A stretch of 64,000 bases of DNA from an uncultured Sphingobacteriaceae bacterium (GCA_946887045.1 CAMPKC010000005.1:81432-145431), one strand, 5' to 3'. Shown: positions 20,687 to 29,718, counted from the stretch's first letter. The notes: generated by a model from the sequence alone, not told the origin. Numbers and translations: made by a program.

Positions 20687-20783
20687 CTTCAAATTCAAAA
20701 GTTAAAATTCAAAAGTTAGAAACTTCACTTGAACATCCCTAACTGCATATCCACACACTACCTTCATCTGCACAATAATCACA
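20687..20783. repeat. Heptad array plus second block upstream of ftsL
   Basis: Five exact 7-mers (20687-20721) alternating TTCAAAA and GTTAAAA types, followed by a block with TGCATATCCACACACTACC and TTCATCTGCACAATAATC that resembles the block at 12805-12843. Only 94 bp separate rsmH and ftsL, so the repeat fills the junction. Confidence 0.75.
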
Positions 20784-21681
20784 GCTTAACTGCCACTCTT
20801 AGCTTAGCACTTCGAGCACGACTGTTTTTTTTTATCTCTTCCTCGGAAGCTGTTATAGCTTTCCGTGACACAGCCTCGAGAGGCTTTAATGGGTTGCCAA
20901 AAAAATCTTTCTCAACTTCGCCCCTAAATTTCCCTTTGGCGATAAAATTCTTCACAAGCCTATCTTCGAGGCTATGGTAAGACATTACAACAAGGCGCCC
21001 ACCAACAGCTAAAACATCAGCAGCCTGCAATAAAAAATCCTGAAGCGCTTCAAGCTCCTGATTCACTTCTATTCTTAAAGCCTGAAAAACCTGTGCTAAA
21101 TATTTATTTTCTTTTCCTTTCGGGATGAGCTTTTTGATAACTTCCTTTAAGCCAGAGATCGTTTCTATCGGCTGGTTAAGCCTCGCGGTCACGATTGTCT
21201 TCGCCAGCGATTTTGCATTTTGAATCTCTCCATATATTCCAAAAATCCGATGCAAATCCTCTTCTGAATAAGAATTAACAACCTCCTTCGCGGTAAGCGA
21301 AGACGACTGATCCATTCGCATATCCAAATCAGCGTCAAAACGCGTAGAAAACCCCCGCTCCGGCCGATCAAACTGGTGCGATGAAACACCGAGATCGGCC
21401 AGAACGCCGTCTACAGGAATTGCAGCATGCAGACGACAATTGTTTTTCAAAAAACGGAAGTTTTGATCAATAAAGGTTAACCGATCATCATTTGGAATAT
21501 TCGCCTGAGCGTCCACATCCTGGTCAAATGCCAGAAGACGCCCTTTAGCGCTTAAATGTTTTAAAATTTCACGAGAATGTCCGCCACCACCGAAGGTAAC
21601 ATCAACATATACCCCATCCGGCTTAATAGCCAAACCCTCAATACATTCTGCAAGCATTACAGGATTATGATACTCAGACAT
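20779..21681 (-). CDS. rsmH: 16S rRNA (cytosine-1402-N4) methyltransferase RsmH
   Basis: SAM-dependent methylation of C1402 of 16S rRNA. The 300 residues have the SAM loop VDVTFGGGGHSREIL (26-40), DLGVSSHQFD and FSTRFDADLDMRM. Late landmarks are the substrate motif VMSYHSLEDRLVK and the arginine-rich C-terminus. It overlaps the mraZ stop by 8 bp. Confidence 0.97.
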   Translation of the reverse strand: MSEYHNPVMLAECIEGLAIKPDGVYVDVTFGGGGHSREILKHLSAKGRLLAFDQDVDAQANIPNDDRLTFIDQNFRFLKNNCRLHAAIPVDGVLADLGVSSHQFDRPERGFSTRFDADLDMRMDQSSSLTAKEVVNSYSEEDLHRIFGIYGEIQNAKSLAKTIVTARLNQPIETISGLKEVIKKLIPKGKENKYLAQVFQALRIEVNQELEALQDFLLQAADVLAVGGRLVVMSYHSLEDRLVKNFIAKGKFRGEVEKDFFGNPLKPLEAVSRKAITASEEEIKKNSRARSAKLRVAVKL

Positions 21682-22138
21682 CCGCCCTCCTTCCTAAACC
21701 TCCCATCACCTCTTCGGCAAGGTTCGAGAAATTATCAGGCTCATTATCCAACTGAGCATCATAAGCATCCTTTGCCCATACTTCAATTTTATTGAACTGA
21801 GAAGCAAGTACCGCATCTGTACCTATTCCGGCATACTCCATCAAAGATTTTGGCAGCAAAATTCTCCCCGCGGCATCTAAAGAAAGCTCTGTAGCTCCTC
21901 GCGTAAAGTACCGAATAAACTCCCTCGTCTTCTTTTCGTACTGATTCAATTTACTCAAGTCCTCCACAATCGCATCCCACTCTTTTCTGGTATAAATTAC
22001 CAAATGTTTCTCAAAACCTCGATTCATCACCAAACCTTCTCGCTCTGCCTCAGGCATTTGCTTGCGCAAACCAGCAGGAAGCATAAGCCTTCCTTTAGCA
22101 TCCAGTTTACATTCAAATTCGCCCAAGAAGTGAGACAT
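21674..22138 (-). CDS. mraZ: Transcriptional regulator MraZ
   Basis: First gene of the dcw operon. MraZ is an AbrB-like DNA-binding protein that binds repeats in its own promoter and controls the cluster in E. coli. The 154 residues contain two copies of the MraZ fold, each with the DxxGR signature: FECKLDAKGRLMLPAGLR (8-25) and LSLDAAGRILLPKSLM (about 86-101). Its leader contains 10-bp-phased TGGNA boxes, which fits autoregulation. Confidence 0.97.
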   Translation of the reverse strand: MSHFLGEFECKLDAKGRLMLPAGLRKQMPEAEREGLVMNRGFEKHLVIYTRKEWDAIVEDLSKLNQYEKKTREFIRYFTRGATELSLDAAGRILLPKSLMEYAGIGTDAVLASQFNKIEVWAKDAYDAQLDNEPDNFSNLAEEVMGGLGRRADV

Positions 22139-22179
22139 TCAGTTTTACGGTTTTTATGTAGAGTAAAAGTAAATACTTT

Positions 22180-22235
22180 TCCCACCTTTTACCACATCTT
22201 ACCACAAAAAGTTTTCAACAGGTACTTTTTTCCCA
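22180..22235 (-). promoter_or_regulatory. MraZ-type direct repeats upstream of mraZ
   Basis: On the minus strand TGGTA (22204-22200), TGGTA (22194-22190) and TGGGA (22184-22180) are spaced exactly 10 bp; a fourth, TGGGA, lies at 22235-22231. E. coli MraZ binds three direct TGGGN repeats with 5-bp spacers, so these are strong candidate operators, 42-97 bp before the ATG. Confidence 0.75.
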
Positions 22236-22255
22236 CCAGGGCCGTAAATTCCTCG

Positions 22256-22293
22256 TAAAAAAGAAGGCCCATCTCTAAAAAGAGACAGGCCTC
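22256..22293 (-). terminator. Terminator of pgk
   Basis: Read on the minus strand, AGGCC-TG-TCTCT pairs with AGAGA-TG-GGCCT around a T loop and is followed by a T run. It separates pgk from the dcw operon. Confidence 0.8.
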
Positions 22294-22315
22294 AAAACAG
22301 TATATTTAGCTTATA

Positions 22316-23506
22316 TTATTCGTTAATTGCTTTAACTCCAGGCAATTCCTTACCCTCCATATACTCCAATAAAGCACCACCACCGGTTGATACGTAGCTT
22401 ACTTGCTCTTCAAAACCAAACTTCGCAACCGCAGCAGCCGAATCGCCACCACCGATTAGTGAAAAGGCACCTTTTTCAGTTGCTTCAACAACAGCTTCGG
22501 CAACAGCTTTCGTTCCGGCTTCAAATTTCTGCATCTCGAAAACCCCCATCGGACCGTTCCATAAAATGGTTTTTGACGAGGCAACTACTTCTTTGTATTG
22601 CTTTACAGCAGCTGGACCGATATCTAAACCCATCCAACCGTCTTTAATATTATCGTTGTTTGCTGCATCAGTGTTTGCTTCCGCAGAAAATGCATCAGCA
22701 ATTACAGAATCAGTTGGAAGAACAAGATTCACTCCTTTACTTTTTGCTTTCGCGATTAATTCTAATGCTAAATCAAGTTTATCGGCTTCGACTAAAGAAT
22801 TACCAATATTTCCGCCTTGAGCTTTCGCGAAAGTATAGGCCATGCCACCACCGATAAGCAAATTGTCAACCTTATCTAACAGTTTCTCGATCAAAAGAAT
22901 TTTATCAGAAACCTTAGCTCCACCCATGATAGCTGTAAAAGGTCTCTCAGGATTATTTAATACTTTTTCGGCATTCGCGAGTTCGCCTGCCATTAGATAA
23001 CCGAAGTACTTAGCTGAAGGAAAAAACTTTGCGATCACTGCTGTTGATGCATGAGCACGGTGCGCCGTTCCGAAGGCATCATTTACATATACATCCCCGA
23101 GTTTGCTTAATTTCTCAGCGAAAGCTTCATCGCCTTTTTCCTCTTCTTTATAAAAACGAAGGTTTTCCAATAACAGAACATCACCATTCTTTAATGCCGC
23201 AGCTTTTTCTACCGCCTGCTGACCAATACAATCATCCGCAAAGGCAACTTCTCTATTTAACACTTTCGATAAATGACCAACCAGGTGCTTTAAAGAGTAT
23301 TTATCTGTAGGACCATCCTTTGGACGCCCTAAATGCGACATTAAAATCACCGCCCCGCCATCATTTAATATCTTTTTAATAGTAGGCAAAGCACCTTGTA
23401 TACGGTTATCGTCGGTTATATTGAAACTCTCATCAAGAGGCACATTAAAATCTACACGTATTAGCGCTTTCTTTCCGGAGAAGTTTAAGTTATCGATTGT
23501 TTTCAT
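22316..23506 (-). CDS. pgk: Phosphoglycerate kinase
   Basis: Glycolytic enzyme making ATP and 3-phosphoglycerate from 1,3-bisphosphoglycerate. Landmarks are [12 protein letters not shown] near the N-terminus, [27 protein letters not shown], the central [11 protein letters not shown] and the C-terminal [13 protein letters not shown]. The 396-residue length is normal. Two ATGs lie in tandem (23509 and 23506); I took the second, which gives MKTIDNLNF. gap lies 200 bp upstream on the same strand. Confidence 0.97.
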   Translation of the reverse strand: MKTIDNLNFSGKKALIRVDFNVPLDESFNITDDNRIQGALPTIKKILNDGGAVILMSHLGRPKDGPTDKYSLKHLVGHLSKVLNREVAFADDCIGQQAVEKAAALKNGDVLLLENLRFYKEEEKGDEAFAEKLSKLGDVYVNDAFGTAHRAHASTAVIAKFFPSAKYFGYLMAGELANAEKVLNNPERPFTAIMGGAKVSDKILLIEKLLDKVDNLLIGGGMAYTFAKAQGGNIGNSLVEADKLDLALELIAKAKSKGVNLVLPTDSVIADAFSAEANTDAANNDNIKDGWMGLDIGPAAVKQYKEVVASSKTILWNGPMGVFEMQKFEAGTKAVAEAVVEATEKGAFSLIGGGDSAAAVAKFGFEEQVSYVSTGGGALLEYMEGKELPGVKAINE

Positions 23507-23709
23507 CATTTAAATAATTTAATAATTGTATGAACAGAATGGTTTAACACGATGTTCGTGGCCGGTAAAACTACAGAGATTTGATTTAATATAAAAGTGT
23601 AATAATCACACTAAGATATGACGGAAATCAAAATTACATGCAGATAAAATGAGAAGGGGCAGATATCATGAGTGAAGAGAAAAGAAACGACTAATAAGCT
23701 AGCGCGATT

Positions 23710-24717
23710 TTAAACATCTTCACGCTTCATCCGCTCGATTTTTTCCACTAAATCTGCTAGTCGGCTTGAGTACCCGTATTCATTATCGTACCAGCCTACC
23801 ACTTTAGTAATTCCGCCTACTACCGAAGTAAGAAGGGAATCGAACACACACGAATGCGGATTATCGATGATATCAATAGAAACAATGGGATCTTCTGTGT
23901 ACTGAACAATATTTTTAAAGAAAGTCTCGGAAGCAAATTTAAAAGCAGCATTAATTTCTTCGACGGTTGGCTGACTTTTTAAAGTGCAGGTAAAATCCGT
24001 TAGAGAGCCATTCAAAACTGGAACCCGGATTCCCGCACCTCCCAGTTTCCCTTCTAAGGCAGGAAAAATACTTGTTATCGCTTTAGCGGCTCCTGTAGAA
24101 GTGGGTATTATTGAAGCGGAGGCAGCCCTAGCCCGACGTAAATCTTTATGCGGCCCATCGTGCAGATTTTGGTCGCCTGTCATAGAATGAACAGTAGTAA
24201 TATATCCATTAACGATCCCCCAATTATCTTCCAGCACCTTGATCATGGGCGCAATATTATTGGTGGTACAGGAAGCATTCGACAATATATCTTCAAAAAA
24301 ATCAATCTCATTATCGTTTACACCCAGAACAACCGTAGGAATATCTTTATCAGCCGATGGCGCCGAAATAAGCACTTGTTTAGCCCCTGCCTTCAGATGC
24401 AGCGCCGCCTTTTCTCTGCTTGTATATTTACCGGTAGACTCAATTACCAAATCAACAGCAAGTGCACGCCATGGTAATTGAGAAGGGTCTGACTCCGAGA
24501 AGACGGGAATTGGGTTACCCTCTATAATCAGCTGTTGGTCGCCTGCTTTCACTGAAAAACCGGCCTGACCATGAATCGAATCATACTTTACCAGATGCGC
24601 CAGCGTCGCGGCATCCGATAAATCGTTAATAGCCACAATCTCAATACCCGCACGTTCCAAAAGTATACGGAGAACTGTTCGCCCTATCCTGCCAAAGCCA
24701 TTTATCGCTATTCTCAT
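23710..24717 (-). CDS. gap: Type I glyceraldehyde-3-phosphate dehydrogenase
   Basis: Oxidises glyceraldehyde 3-phosphate with NAD+ and phosphate. The 335 residues have INGFGRIGR (5-13), Asp32 in INDL (favouring NAD over NADP), catalytic Cys150 in NASCTTNNIAP, His177 in TTVHSMTGDQ and the C-terminal GWYDNEYGYSSR. A -7 box (TAACTTTG) lies 18 bp before the ATG. It precedes pgk on the same strand but with a 200-bp gap. Confidence 0.97.
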   Translation of the reverse strand: MRIAINGFGRIGRTVLRILLERAGIEIVAINDLSDAATLAHLVKYDSIHGQAGFSVKAGDQQLIIEGNPIPVFSESDPSQLPWRALAVDLVIESTGKYTSREKAALHLKAGAKQVLISAPSADKDIPTVVLGVNDNEIDFFEDILSNASCTTNNIAPMIKVLEDNWGIVNGYITTVHSMTGDQNLHDGPHKDLRRARAASASIIPTSTGAAKAITSIFPALEGKLGGAGIRVPVLNGSLTDFTCTLKSQPTVEEINAAFKFASETFFKNIVQYTEDPIVSIDIIDNPHSCVFDSLLTSVVGGITKVVGWYDNEYGYSSRLADLVEKIERMKREDV

Positions 24718-24734
24718 GTGTGTTTAAAAAAAGA

Positions 24735-24742
24735 CAAAGTTA
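24735..24742 (-). promoter_or_regulatory. Candidate -7 box of gap
   Basis: TAACTTTG on the minus strand is a perfect TAnnTTTG, 18 bp upstream of the ATG. Only a poorly spaced TTG is seen for -33. Confidence 0.5.
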
Positions 24743-24878
24743 ATTGAAATATCGCTAATTGCAGGCGCAAGTTGCGAACCTGCCTAAAATTCTATGATTC
24801 GAAACAAAATAAATTTATAAGAAGATGATCAGTAAATTAAACTATTCGCCAGGCTTTACAGTTATAACATAAAAGACC

Positions 24879-25091
24879 ATGATCAATAATCAAAGCGATA
24901 AACACGAGAATTTTGAACCCAAAGATTCAAAACGCAAAAACATTAAGCACCCGCAAGACGATGAAGAGGCTGTTGTAAAACCGGAGGATCGCAAATACAA
25001 GAAAGAAGAAAGCGACTTTGGAGATGTAGCTAAATATAAAGAGGAAAGGGAACAGCCTGTTTTGCCCATTAAGGATGCACCCAAGGAATAA
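24879..25091 (+). CDS. Small charged hypothetical protein
   Basis: A 70-residue, very hydrophilic protein rich in Lys, Glu and Asp, with no cysteine, tryptophan or hydrophobic stretch; probably disordered. It has no signal peptide or membrane segment. It is the only plus-strand gene between 4.3 and 30 kb, placed between the divergent gap start and the convergent obg end. I do not recognise a family beyond the generic small acidic/basic proteins often found in Pedobacter-like genomes. Coding status is likely but not certain. Confidence 0.55.
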   Translation: MINNQSDKHENFEPKDSKRKNIKHPQDDEEAVVKPEDRKYKKEESDFGDVAKYKEEREQPVLPIKDAPKE

Positions 25092-25176
25092 AGGATGCGT
25101 TAGCGGAATTAATATACGTTGACCCTGCCTCTTTATGGATTAAAACAGAGGCAGTTGAGAATTTATCAAAAGGCAC

Positions 25177-26172
25177 CTAGGCGTTGATCGCTTTCCAAAG
25201 CATATCCTTAAGCTCCATGATGTTTTTCTGAGCAACTGAGGAGATAAATACGTAAGGAACATCAGGCAAATCCTTTTTTATCTCTTCCGTTAACTCATCA
25301 TCCAGCATGTCAGACTTGCTGATTGCTAATACTCTGGGCTTGTGCATTAACTCCGGATTATACTCTTCAAGTTCGTTCAATAAAATTCCATACTCCTCTT
25401 TTATTGTTCTGCTTGTGTCGGCGGGGATTAAAAACAACAGTACCGAATTTCTTTCAATATGCCTTAAAAAGCGTAAGCCTAATCCTTTGCCTTTAGATGC
25501 TCCTTCTATGATTCCCGGAATATCTGCCATTACAAAAGAGCGGTTATCACGATAAGCAACGATACCCAAATTGGGCATTAAGGTTGTAAATGGATAATCA
25601 GCAATCTCTGGTTTTGCTGCAGAGACAACTGATAGTAAGGTAGATTTACCCGCATTCGGGAATCCTACTAGTCCGACATCGGCCAAAACCTTAAGCTCCA
25701 AAACCATCCACTCTTCTCTTCCCTCTTCTCCGGGCTGTGCAAAGCGGGGTGTTTGGAGTGTAGGAGTTTTAAAATGCCAGTTTCCTTGTCCGCCACGACC
25801 ACCCGGCGTTAATATTTTTGTTTCTCCATCTTTAGTGATCTCAAAAAGAGTAATGCCCGTTTCAGCATCTTTTACAATCGTCCCCAGGGGCACCTCTAAA
25901 ATTTCATCCTTCCCGTTCTTTCCCGATTTTAAGCCACTGCCTCCATTACCCCCATCGGCGGCTATAACATGTTTGCGGTATTTAAGGTGAAGGAGTGTCC
26001 AGATATGTGTACTTCCTTTTAAAATAATATGCCCTCCCCTGCCACCATCTCCGCCGTCAGGACCACCGGTAGCCGTAAATTTATCGCGGTGTAAGTGAGC
26101 AGAGCCAGAACCGCCCTTACCTGAGCGGCAACAGATCTTTACGTAATCGACGAAGTTGGAACCTTGGGACAT
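25177..26172 (-). CDS. obg: Obg GTPase (ObgE/CgtA)
   Basis: GTPase acting in late 50S ribosome assembly and stress control. The N-terminal glycine-rich Obg fold runs to about 158 ([13 protein letters not shown], 36-48). The G domain has the P-loop GFPNAGKST (170-178), the DIPG switch II and the SKSD specificity motif. At 331 residues it lacks the variable C-terminal domain, common in Bacteroidota. A 7-bp-periodic sequence lies directly before its ATG; adk is upstream on the same strand. Confidence 0.97.
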   Translation of the reverse strand: MSQGSNFVDYVKICCRSGKGGSGSAHLHRDKFTATGGPDGGDGGRGGHIILKGSTHIWTLLHLKYRKHVIAADGGNGGSGLKSGKNGKDEILEVPLGTIVKDAETGITLFEITKDGETKILTPGGRGGQGNWHFKTPTLQTPRFAQPGEEGREEWMVLELKVLADVGLVGFPNAGKSTLLSVVSAAKPEIADYPFTTLMPNLGIVAYRDNRSFVMADIPGIIEGASKGKGLGLRFLRHIERNSVLLFLIPADTSRTIKEEYGILLNELEEYNPELMHKPRVLAISKSDMLDDELTEEIKKDLPDVPYVFISSVAQKNIMELKDMLWKAINA

Positions 26173-26177
26173 TTTGC

Positions 26178-26233
26178 GTTGTATGTTAGGAGTGTATTGA
26201 GTGTTGTATGTTGTGGGTTATACGTTATATGTT
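26178..26233. repeat. Heptad array upstream of obg
   Basis: GTT recurs at 26203, 26210, 26217, 26224 and 26231, exactly 7 bp apart, and also at 26178 and 26185 in a second phase. It fills the space between the obg start and the adk terminator. Confidence 0.75.
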
Positions 26234-26243
26234 TTGGAATTAT

Positions 26244-26278
26244 ACAAAAATAGCGGAAGCTTTTTAAAACTTCCGCTA
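26244..26278 (-). terminator. Terminator of adk
   Basis: The 9-bp stem TAGCGGAAG/CTTCCGCTA (26251-26259 and 26270-26278) is followed on the minus strand by TTTTT. Confidence 0.85.
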
Positions 26279-26298
26279 CTGCTATACTTTATTTCGGA

Positions 26299-26871
26299 TT
26301 AGAATTTGTCTGTTACCGCGCAAATACCGTCGAATATTTCGTCGATGCTTCCTATACCGTTAATGCTTACATATTTACCCTGAGATTTGTAATAATTTGC
26401 CACAGGCGCTGTTTTGGAATTGTACTCTTCGATACGTTTTCTGATAATTTCAGGATTCGCATCATCGGCACGACCGGAATCTTTACCTCTGTTCAGCAAT
26501 CTTGCTTCTAATTCCTGATCGTTCACCTCCAGAGCTACCATACCAGAAATGGTCGTATTTTTAGAATCTAACAAAGCATCAAGCGCTTCGGCCTGAGCTA
26601 CTGTTCTGGGAAATCCGTCGAAAATAAAGCCTTTTGCATCTTTATTCGCATCCAACTTATTACTTATCATCCCGATCACAACTTCATCAGGAACAAGGAT
26701 CCCCTTATCCATCAATTTCTTAGCTTCAAGTCCAAGCTGAGTTCCATTAGTGATTTCATTTCTCAGAATATCGCCAGTTGAAAGATGTACCAAGTGATAC
26801 TTTTCAATAAGTTTTTGAGATTGAGTTCCTTTACCGGCACCCGGAGGGCCAAACAAAACAAGGTTTAACAT
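26299..26871 (-). CDS. adk: Adenylate kinase
   Basis: Catalyses ATP + AMP = 2 ADP. The P-loop is GPPGAGKGT (8-16), followed by STGDILR, the AMP-binding GFIFDGFPRTVAQAEAL and the short LID region RGKDSGRADD. The 190 residues are the short-LID form without the zinc-binding insert, as in other Bacteroidota. It has its own terminator and is preceded by the tRNA-Arg terminator, so it probably starts from a promoter in the 26872-26890 region or by read-through. Confidence 0.97.
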   Translation of the reverse strand: MLNLVLFGPPGAGKGTQSQKLIEKYHLVHLSTGDILRNEITNGTQLGLEAKKLMDKGILVPDEVVIGMISNKLDANKDAKGFIFDGFPRTVAQAEALDALLDSKNTTISGMVALEVNDQELEARLLNRGKDSGRADDANPEIIRKRIEEYNSKTAPVANYYKSQGKYVSINGIGSIDEIFDGICAVTDKF

Positions 26872-26883
26872 CTGATTTGCGTT

Positions 26884-26923
26884 AAAATTTAAAAAGCCTT
26901 TCCGTATAGGTCGAAAAGGCTTT
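26884..26923 (-). terminator. Terminator of tRNA-Arg
   Basis: The 9-bp stem AAAGCCTTT/AAAGGCTTT (26893-26901, 26915-26923) is followed by T-rich sequence on the minus strand, 12 bp after the tRNA 3' end. Confidence 0.7.
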
Positions 26924-26935
26924 GGAATGATTTTG

Positions 26936-27009
26936 TGGACCTGAAGGGAGTCGAACCCCTAACCTCCTGATCCGTAGTCAGGTGCTCTATCCAATTAAGC
27001 TACAGGTCC
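26936..27009 (-). tRNA. tRNA-Arg (anticodon ACG)
   Basis: A complete cloverleaf of 74 nt: acceptor GGACCTG/CAGGTCC with discriminator A, D stem GCTT/GAGC, anticodon stem CCTGA/TCAGG with loop CTACGGA, and T arm AGGGG-TTCGACT-CCCTT. The anticodon ACG would be edited to ICG by TadA and read CGU, CGC and CGA. CCA is not encoded (ACAA follows). A promoter and a terminator flank it, so it is transcribed alone. Confidence 0.97.
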
Positions 27010-27068
27010 AATATTAAAGAACTTCCATCGTGCGATCTGCATTGCGCAGGTCCGTTTTGAATGGTCTG

Positions 27069-27102
27069 CAAAGATAGAAGTTCTTTTTAAAACTCTGACA
27101 AA
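27069..27102 (-). promoter_or_regulatory. Promoter of tRNA-Arg
   Basis: On the minus strand, TTTG (27102-27099), a 22-bp spacer and TATCTTTG (27076-27069). The -7 box continues as TTTGCAGACC, a 10-mer also present at the atpD promoter. Confidence 0.65.
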
Positions 27103-27140
27103 ATTTTAAATATTCTATCAAAGATCTAATTATTAATTCT

Positions 27141-28124
27141 TTAAGACTGTTTTCCTTTGCCTGGACCGGGTTTTGCAATAGAATCTCGCATGTCGGTATC
27201 CGATTTCAGGTTCTGCATTTTGTAATAATCCATGATTCCCAGATTACCGGAACGAAATGCGTCTGCCATTGCTAAAGGCAGCTGAGCCTCGGCCTCAATT
27301 ACTTTTGCTCTCGCCTCCTGCGCTTTTGCACGCATCTCCTGCTCATTTGCAACCGCCATCGCCCTTCTCTCTTCAGCTCGTGCATTGGCTACTTTCAAAT
27401 CAGCTTCGGCCTGATCTGTTTGAAGCTTGGCACCGATATTTTCGCCAATATCTATGTCCGCTATGTCGATCGATAAAATTTCAAATGCGGTTCCGCTATC
27501 AAGGCCTTTATCTAGTACCGTTTTAGAAATCCTGTCGGGATTTTCAAGTACTTCTTTATGATTCATTGCTGAACCTATTGTTGTAACAATACCTTCGCCT
27601 ACACGAGCCAGAATAGTCTCCTCTCCTGCTCCGCCAACCAATTGGTTTATATTGGCACGAACAGTTACTCTTGCTTTCGCAATTAACTGGATGCCATCTT
27701 TAGCGACTGCTGCAACTGGCGGCGTATTTATAACACGTGGATTAACAGACAGTTGTACCGCATCAAACACGTCTCTACCAGCCAAATCTATCGCAGTAGC
27801 TAGTTTAAAATCAAGAGGAATATTCGCTTTATCGGCGGATATTAGTGCCTTAATTACACTATTAACATTTCCACCTGCCAGATAATGGGTTTCTATATCA
27901 TTTGATGTAAGGTTGAGTCCGGCTTTAGTTGAAGTAATCATTGCGCTTACTACGAGAGATGGCGACACCTTTCTTAACCGCATTAAAAAAAGATTGAGTA
28001 AACTTACCCGTACCCCCGAAAGCTGCGCCGTGAACCAGAGATTAATGGGCAAAATGTAAAAGAAAATGAATAATGCTATAATTGATCCGACGACCATTAA
28101 CAGCAGGGAAAAATTAGGATCCAT
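27141..28124 (-). CDS. floA: Flotillin-like protein FloA
   Basis: Membrane scaffold protein of functional membrane microdomains. The 327 residues start with a hydrophobic hairpin (about 6-35). They continue with the FloA-specific region ([34 protein letters not shown]), a PHB-like domain and an Ala/Glu-rich coiled coil (about 235-290, [26 protein letters not shown] region). This is the YqfA/FloA family (PF12127), not a classical flotillin. It stands alone, with a candidate -7 box TATATTCG upstream. Confidence 0.94.
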   Translation of the reverse strand: MDPNFSLLLMVVGSIIALFIFFYILPINLWFTAQLSGVRVSLLNLFLMRLRKVSPSLVVSAMITSTKAGLNLTSNDIETHYLAGGNVNSVIKALISADKANIPLDFKLATAIDLAGRDVFDAVQLSVNPRVINTPPVAAVAKDGIQLIAKARVTVRANINQLVGGAGEETILARVGEGIVTTIGSAMNHKEVLENPDRISKTVLDKGLDSGTAFEILSIDIADIDIGENIGAKLQTDQAEADLKVANARAEERRAMAVANEQEMRAKAQEARAKVIEAEAQLPLAMADAFRSGNLGIMDYYKMQNLKSDTDMRDSIAKPGPGKGKQS

Positions 28125-28152
28125 ATGATAATGATTTTAAAGGTTAATGTCA

Positions 28153-28160
28153 CGAATATA
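28153..28160 (-). promoter_or_regulatory. Candidate -7 box of floA
   Basis: TATATTCG on the minus strand, one base from TAnnTTTG, 28 bp before the ATG. No clear -33 TTTG. Confidence 0.3.
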
Positions 28161-28194
28161 GGTTTTAATTTATAATTAACCTTGATTTGAAATT

Positions 28195-28358
28195 TTGATA
28201 TTGATATCGACGAGATTGCCGGAACGACGCTATCGGCGCTCAAATAAATTGCTTCGCCACTTGAAAAAAAATACATTAGGATAAGACCTCACGGGATGAC
28301 AGCCATCTCTAGGCGACCGACACAAGATCACATTATCTGTAAAGGAATGATGACCATA
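28195..28358. other. Non-coding stretch with a possible decayed dispersed repeat
   Basis: The stretch between the RmlD-like gene and the floA leader has no convincing ORF or terminator. It contains CGAGATTGCCGGAACGACGC, GCTTCGCCACTTG and CACGGGATGACAG in that order. These look like fragments of a 'GAGATTGCTTCG...GACGGGATGAC' type repeat that I have seen in intergenic regions of this phylum; this is recognition by eye only. Confidence 0.3.
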
Positions 28359-29270
28359 TCAGGAATTCAAACCCTTCAATTGCATGTCCACAATTTCAAG
28401 TCCTTCGCTAAATGAATGAGGCTTATACCCCAGAACGCGTATTGCCTTTTCCAATATGAAGCCCGTCTTTAAGGGCCGTCTTGCTTCCTGATTCAGGCTT
28501 TTGGAAGATATAGGAATAATTAATGTTTTATCCAAGCTCCAGAAATCAGCTACTTTCCGAACTAACTCAAGTACAGTCATCATATCCTTGCCGGAAATGT
28601 GGAATATTCCGGTTGCTTTTTTTTCAGCCGCCAGTAAGCAGGCTTCTGCAAGATCCAGCGCAAGGGTTGGCATTCTCCATTGGTCGTTTACAACCTTAAT
28701 TATCTCGCGTTTTTCCAATGCAGTTTTCGCCCATAGCACAATGTTTGAACGACTCATATTTACCGTTACACCGTACACCAAAATAGTTCTTAAAATAGTC
28801 CAATGGCATTCGGAAGACTGGATAACTTTTTCTGCTTCCGCTTTTGTTTCACCATAATAACTTAGTGGATTAGGCAGATCGTCTTCTGAATAGGGGCCTG
28901 CTTGCCCATCGAACACAAAATCAGTAGACAAATGAATTAAGTGAATATTTCTTTCCTCGCAAATCCCGACAAGATATTTAACAGCCCCAACATTTAAAAA
29001 ATGGCACAATTTCCTTTCCTTATGACAGCTATCAACGTTGGTGATTGCGGCTGTATTGATAATAACATCGGGGTTGAAAGTCGAGACCACATCCCACAGT
29101 TGAGTCCTATCGAAGATGTCCAGCGTTGCGTAATGATATTTACCCGAACCGGTGTATCGATCCTCTCCCTTTGAACTGGCAATAAGTTCGGCCCTGTTAG
29201 TGGATGTTATGAGATGGGTTAATGTTTGCCCGAGCAAGCCATTACTTCCGGTAACGAGAATTTTCAGCAT
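28359..29270 (-). CDS. RmlD-like dTDP-4-dehydrorhamnose reductase family protein
   Basis: An extended SDR protein of 303 residues. The N-terminal NAD(P) loop is TGSNGLLGQTL (7-17). Further landmarks are NTAAITNVDSCH, HLSTDFVFDGQAGPYSEDD and the catalytic YYGETKAEAE, all typical of RmlD (PF04321), which reduces dTDP-4-keto-L-rhamnose. No rmlA, rmlB or rmlC lies nearby, so the true substrate may be different. The gene follows two small membrane protein genes but is separated from them by a terminator. Confidence 0.8.
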   Translation of the reverse strand: MLKILVTGSNGLLGQTLTHLITSTNRAELIASSKGEDRYTGSGKYHYATLDIFDRTQLWDVVSTFNPDVIINTAAITNVDSCHKERKLCHFLNVGAVKYLVGICEERNIHLIHLSTDFVFDGQAGPYSEDDLPNPLSYYGETKAEAEKVIQSSECHWTILRTILVYGVTVNMSRSNIVLWAKTALEKREIIKVVNDQWRMPTLALDLAEACLLAAEKKATGIFHISGKDMMTVLELVRKVADFWSLDKTLIIPISSKSLNQEARRPLKTGFILEKAIRVLGYKPHSFSEGLEIVDMQLKGLNS

Positions 29271-29292
29271 AAGGCAAAATATGAAATGCTGT

Positions 29293-29328
29293 AAAATAAA
29301 AAAGAGGCGAATTAAAAATTCGCCTCTT
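29293..29328 (-). terminator. Terminator after the small membrane protein gene
   Basis: The 12-bp perfect stem AAGAGGCGAATT/AATTCGCCTCTT with a 3-nt loop is followed on the minus strand by a T run. Confidence 0.88.
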
Positions 29329-29345
29329 CACAAATATAAACGCAA

Positions 29346-29612
29346 TTAAACATCCCTTCTTGTACTTCCGCTGCGGGTTATCGCAATTATTATGATAATA
29401 AACACTGCCACTCCAACAACCCAAACCCAAGGCTGAGCATACCATCCAGCTCCACCATCACCAGTGTCGGCAGTAATATCTACATCAACTTTCTCGGGCA
29501 CAGTAGTTTGAGCCAAAGCTGGCAAGCCCGCCAAAATACTTAAGGTAGCTAAAAAAGCAGAAAACCAGATTTCAGTCTTTGCCATTTTCTTAAAAAAATT
29601 TAGATTTTTCAT
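29346..29612 (-). CDS. Small membrane protein with WYAQPWVW motif (paralogue 1)
   Basis: An 88-residue protein with an N-terminal signal peptide (about 14-35, likely cut after ALAQ) and a short acidic extracytoplasmic segment. The motif WYAQPWVW (57-64) comes directly before a C-terminal membrane helix (about 62-79, rich in Ile/Val) and a basic tail RSGSTRRDV. It resembles its upstream neighbour in layout and motif, so the pair arose by duplication. I do not recognise a function. A strong terminator follows. Confidence 0.75.
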   Translation of the reverse strand: MKNLNFFKKMAKTEIWFSAFLATLSILAGLPALAQTTVPEKVDVDITADTGDGGAGWYAQPWVWVVGVAVFIIIIIAITRSGSTRRDV

Positions 29613-29718
29613 AGTAAGCTTATTAAATGTGTAATTAACATCGGATCATATGCATCCCGACGGTTCAGTTAAAATTTATTAATTGTATAACACATATTTT
29701 AACAAACAGTTTTATTGC

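Noticed and set aside
23510..23709. Regulatory element between gap and pgk
   Set aside because: 200 bp with no repeat, strong hairpin or clear promoter box; nothing supportable was seen.
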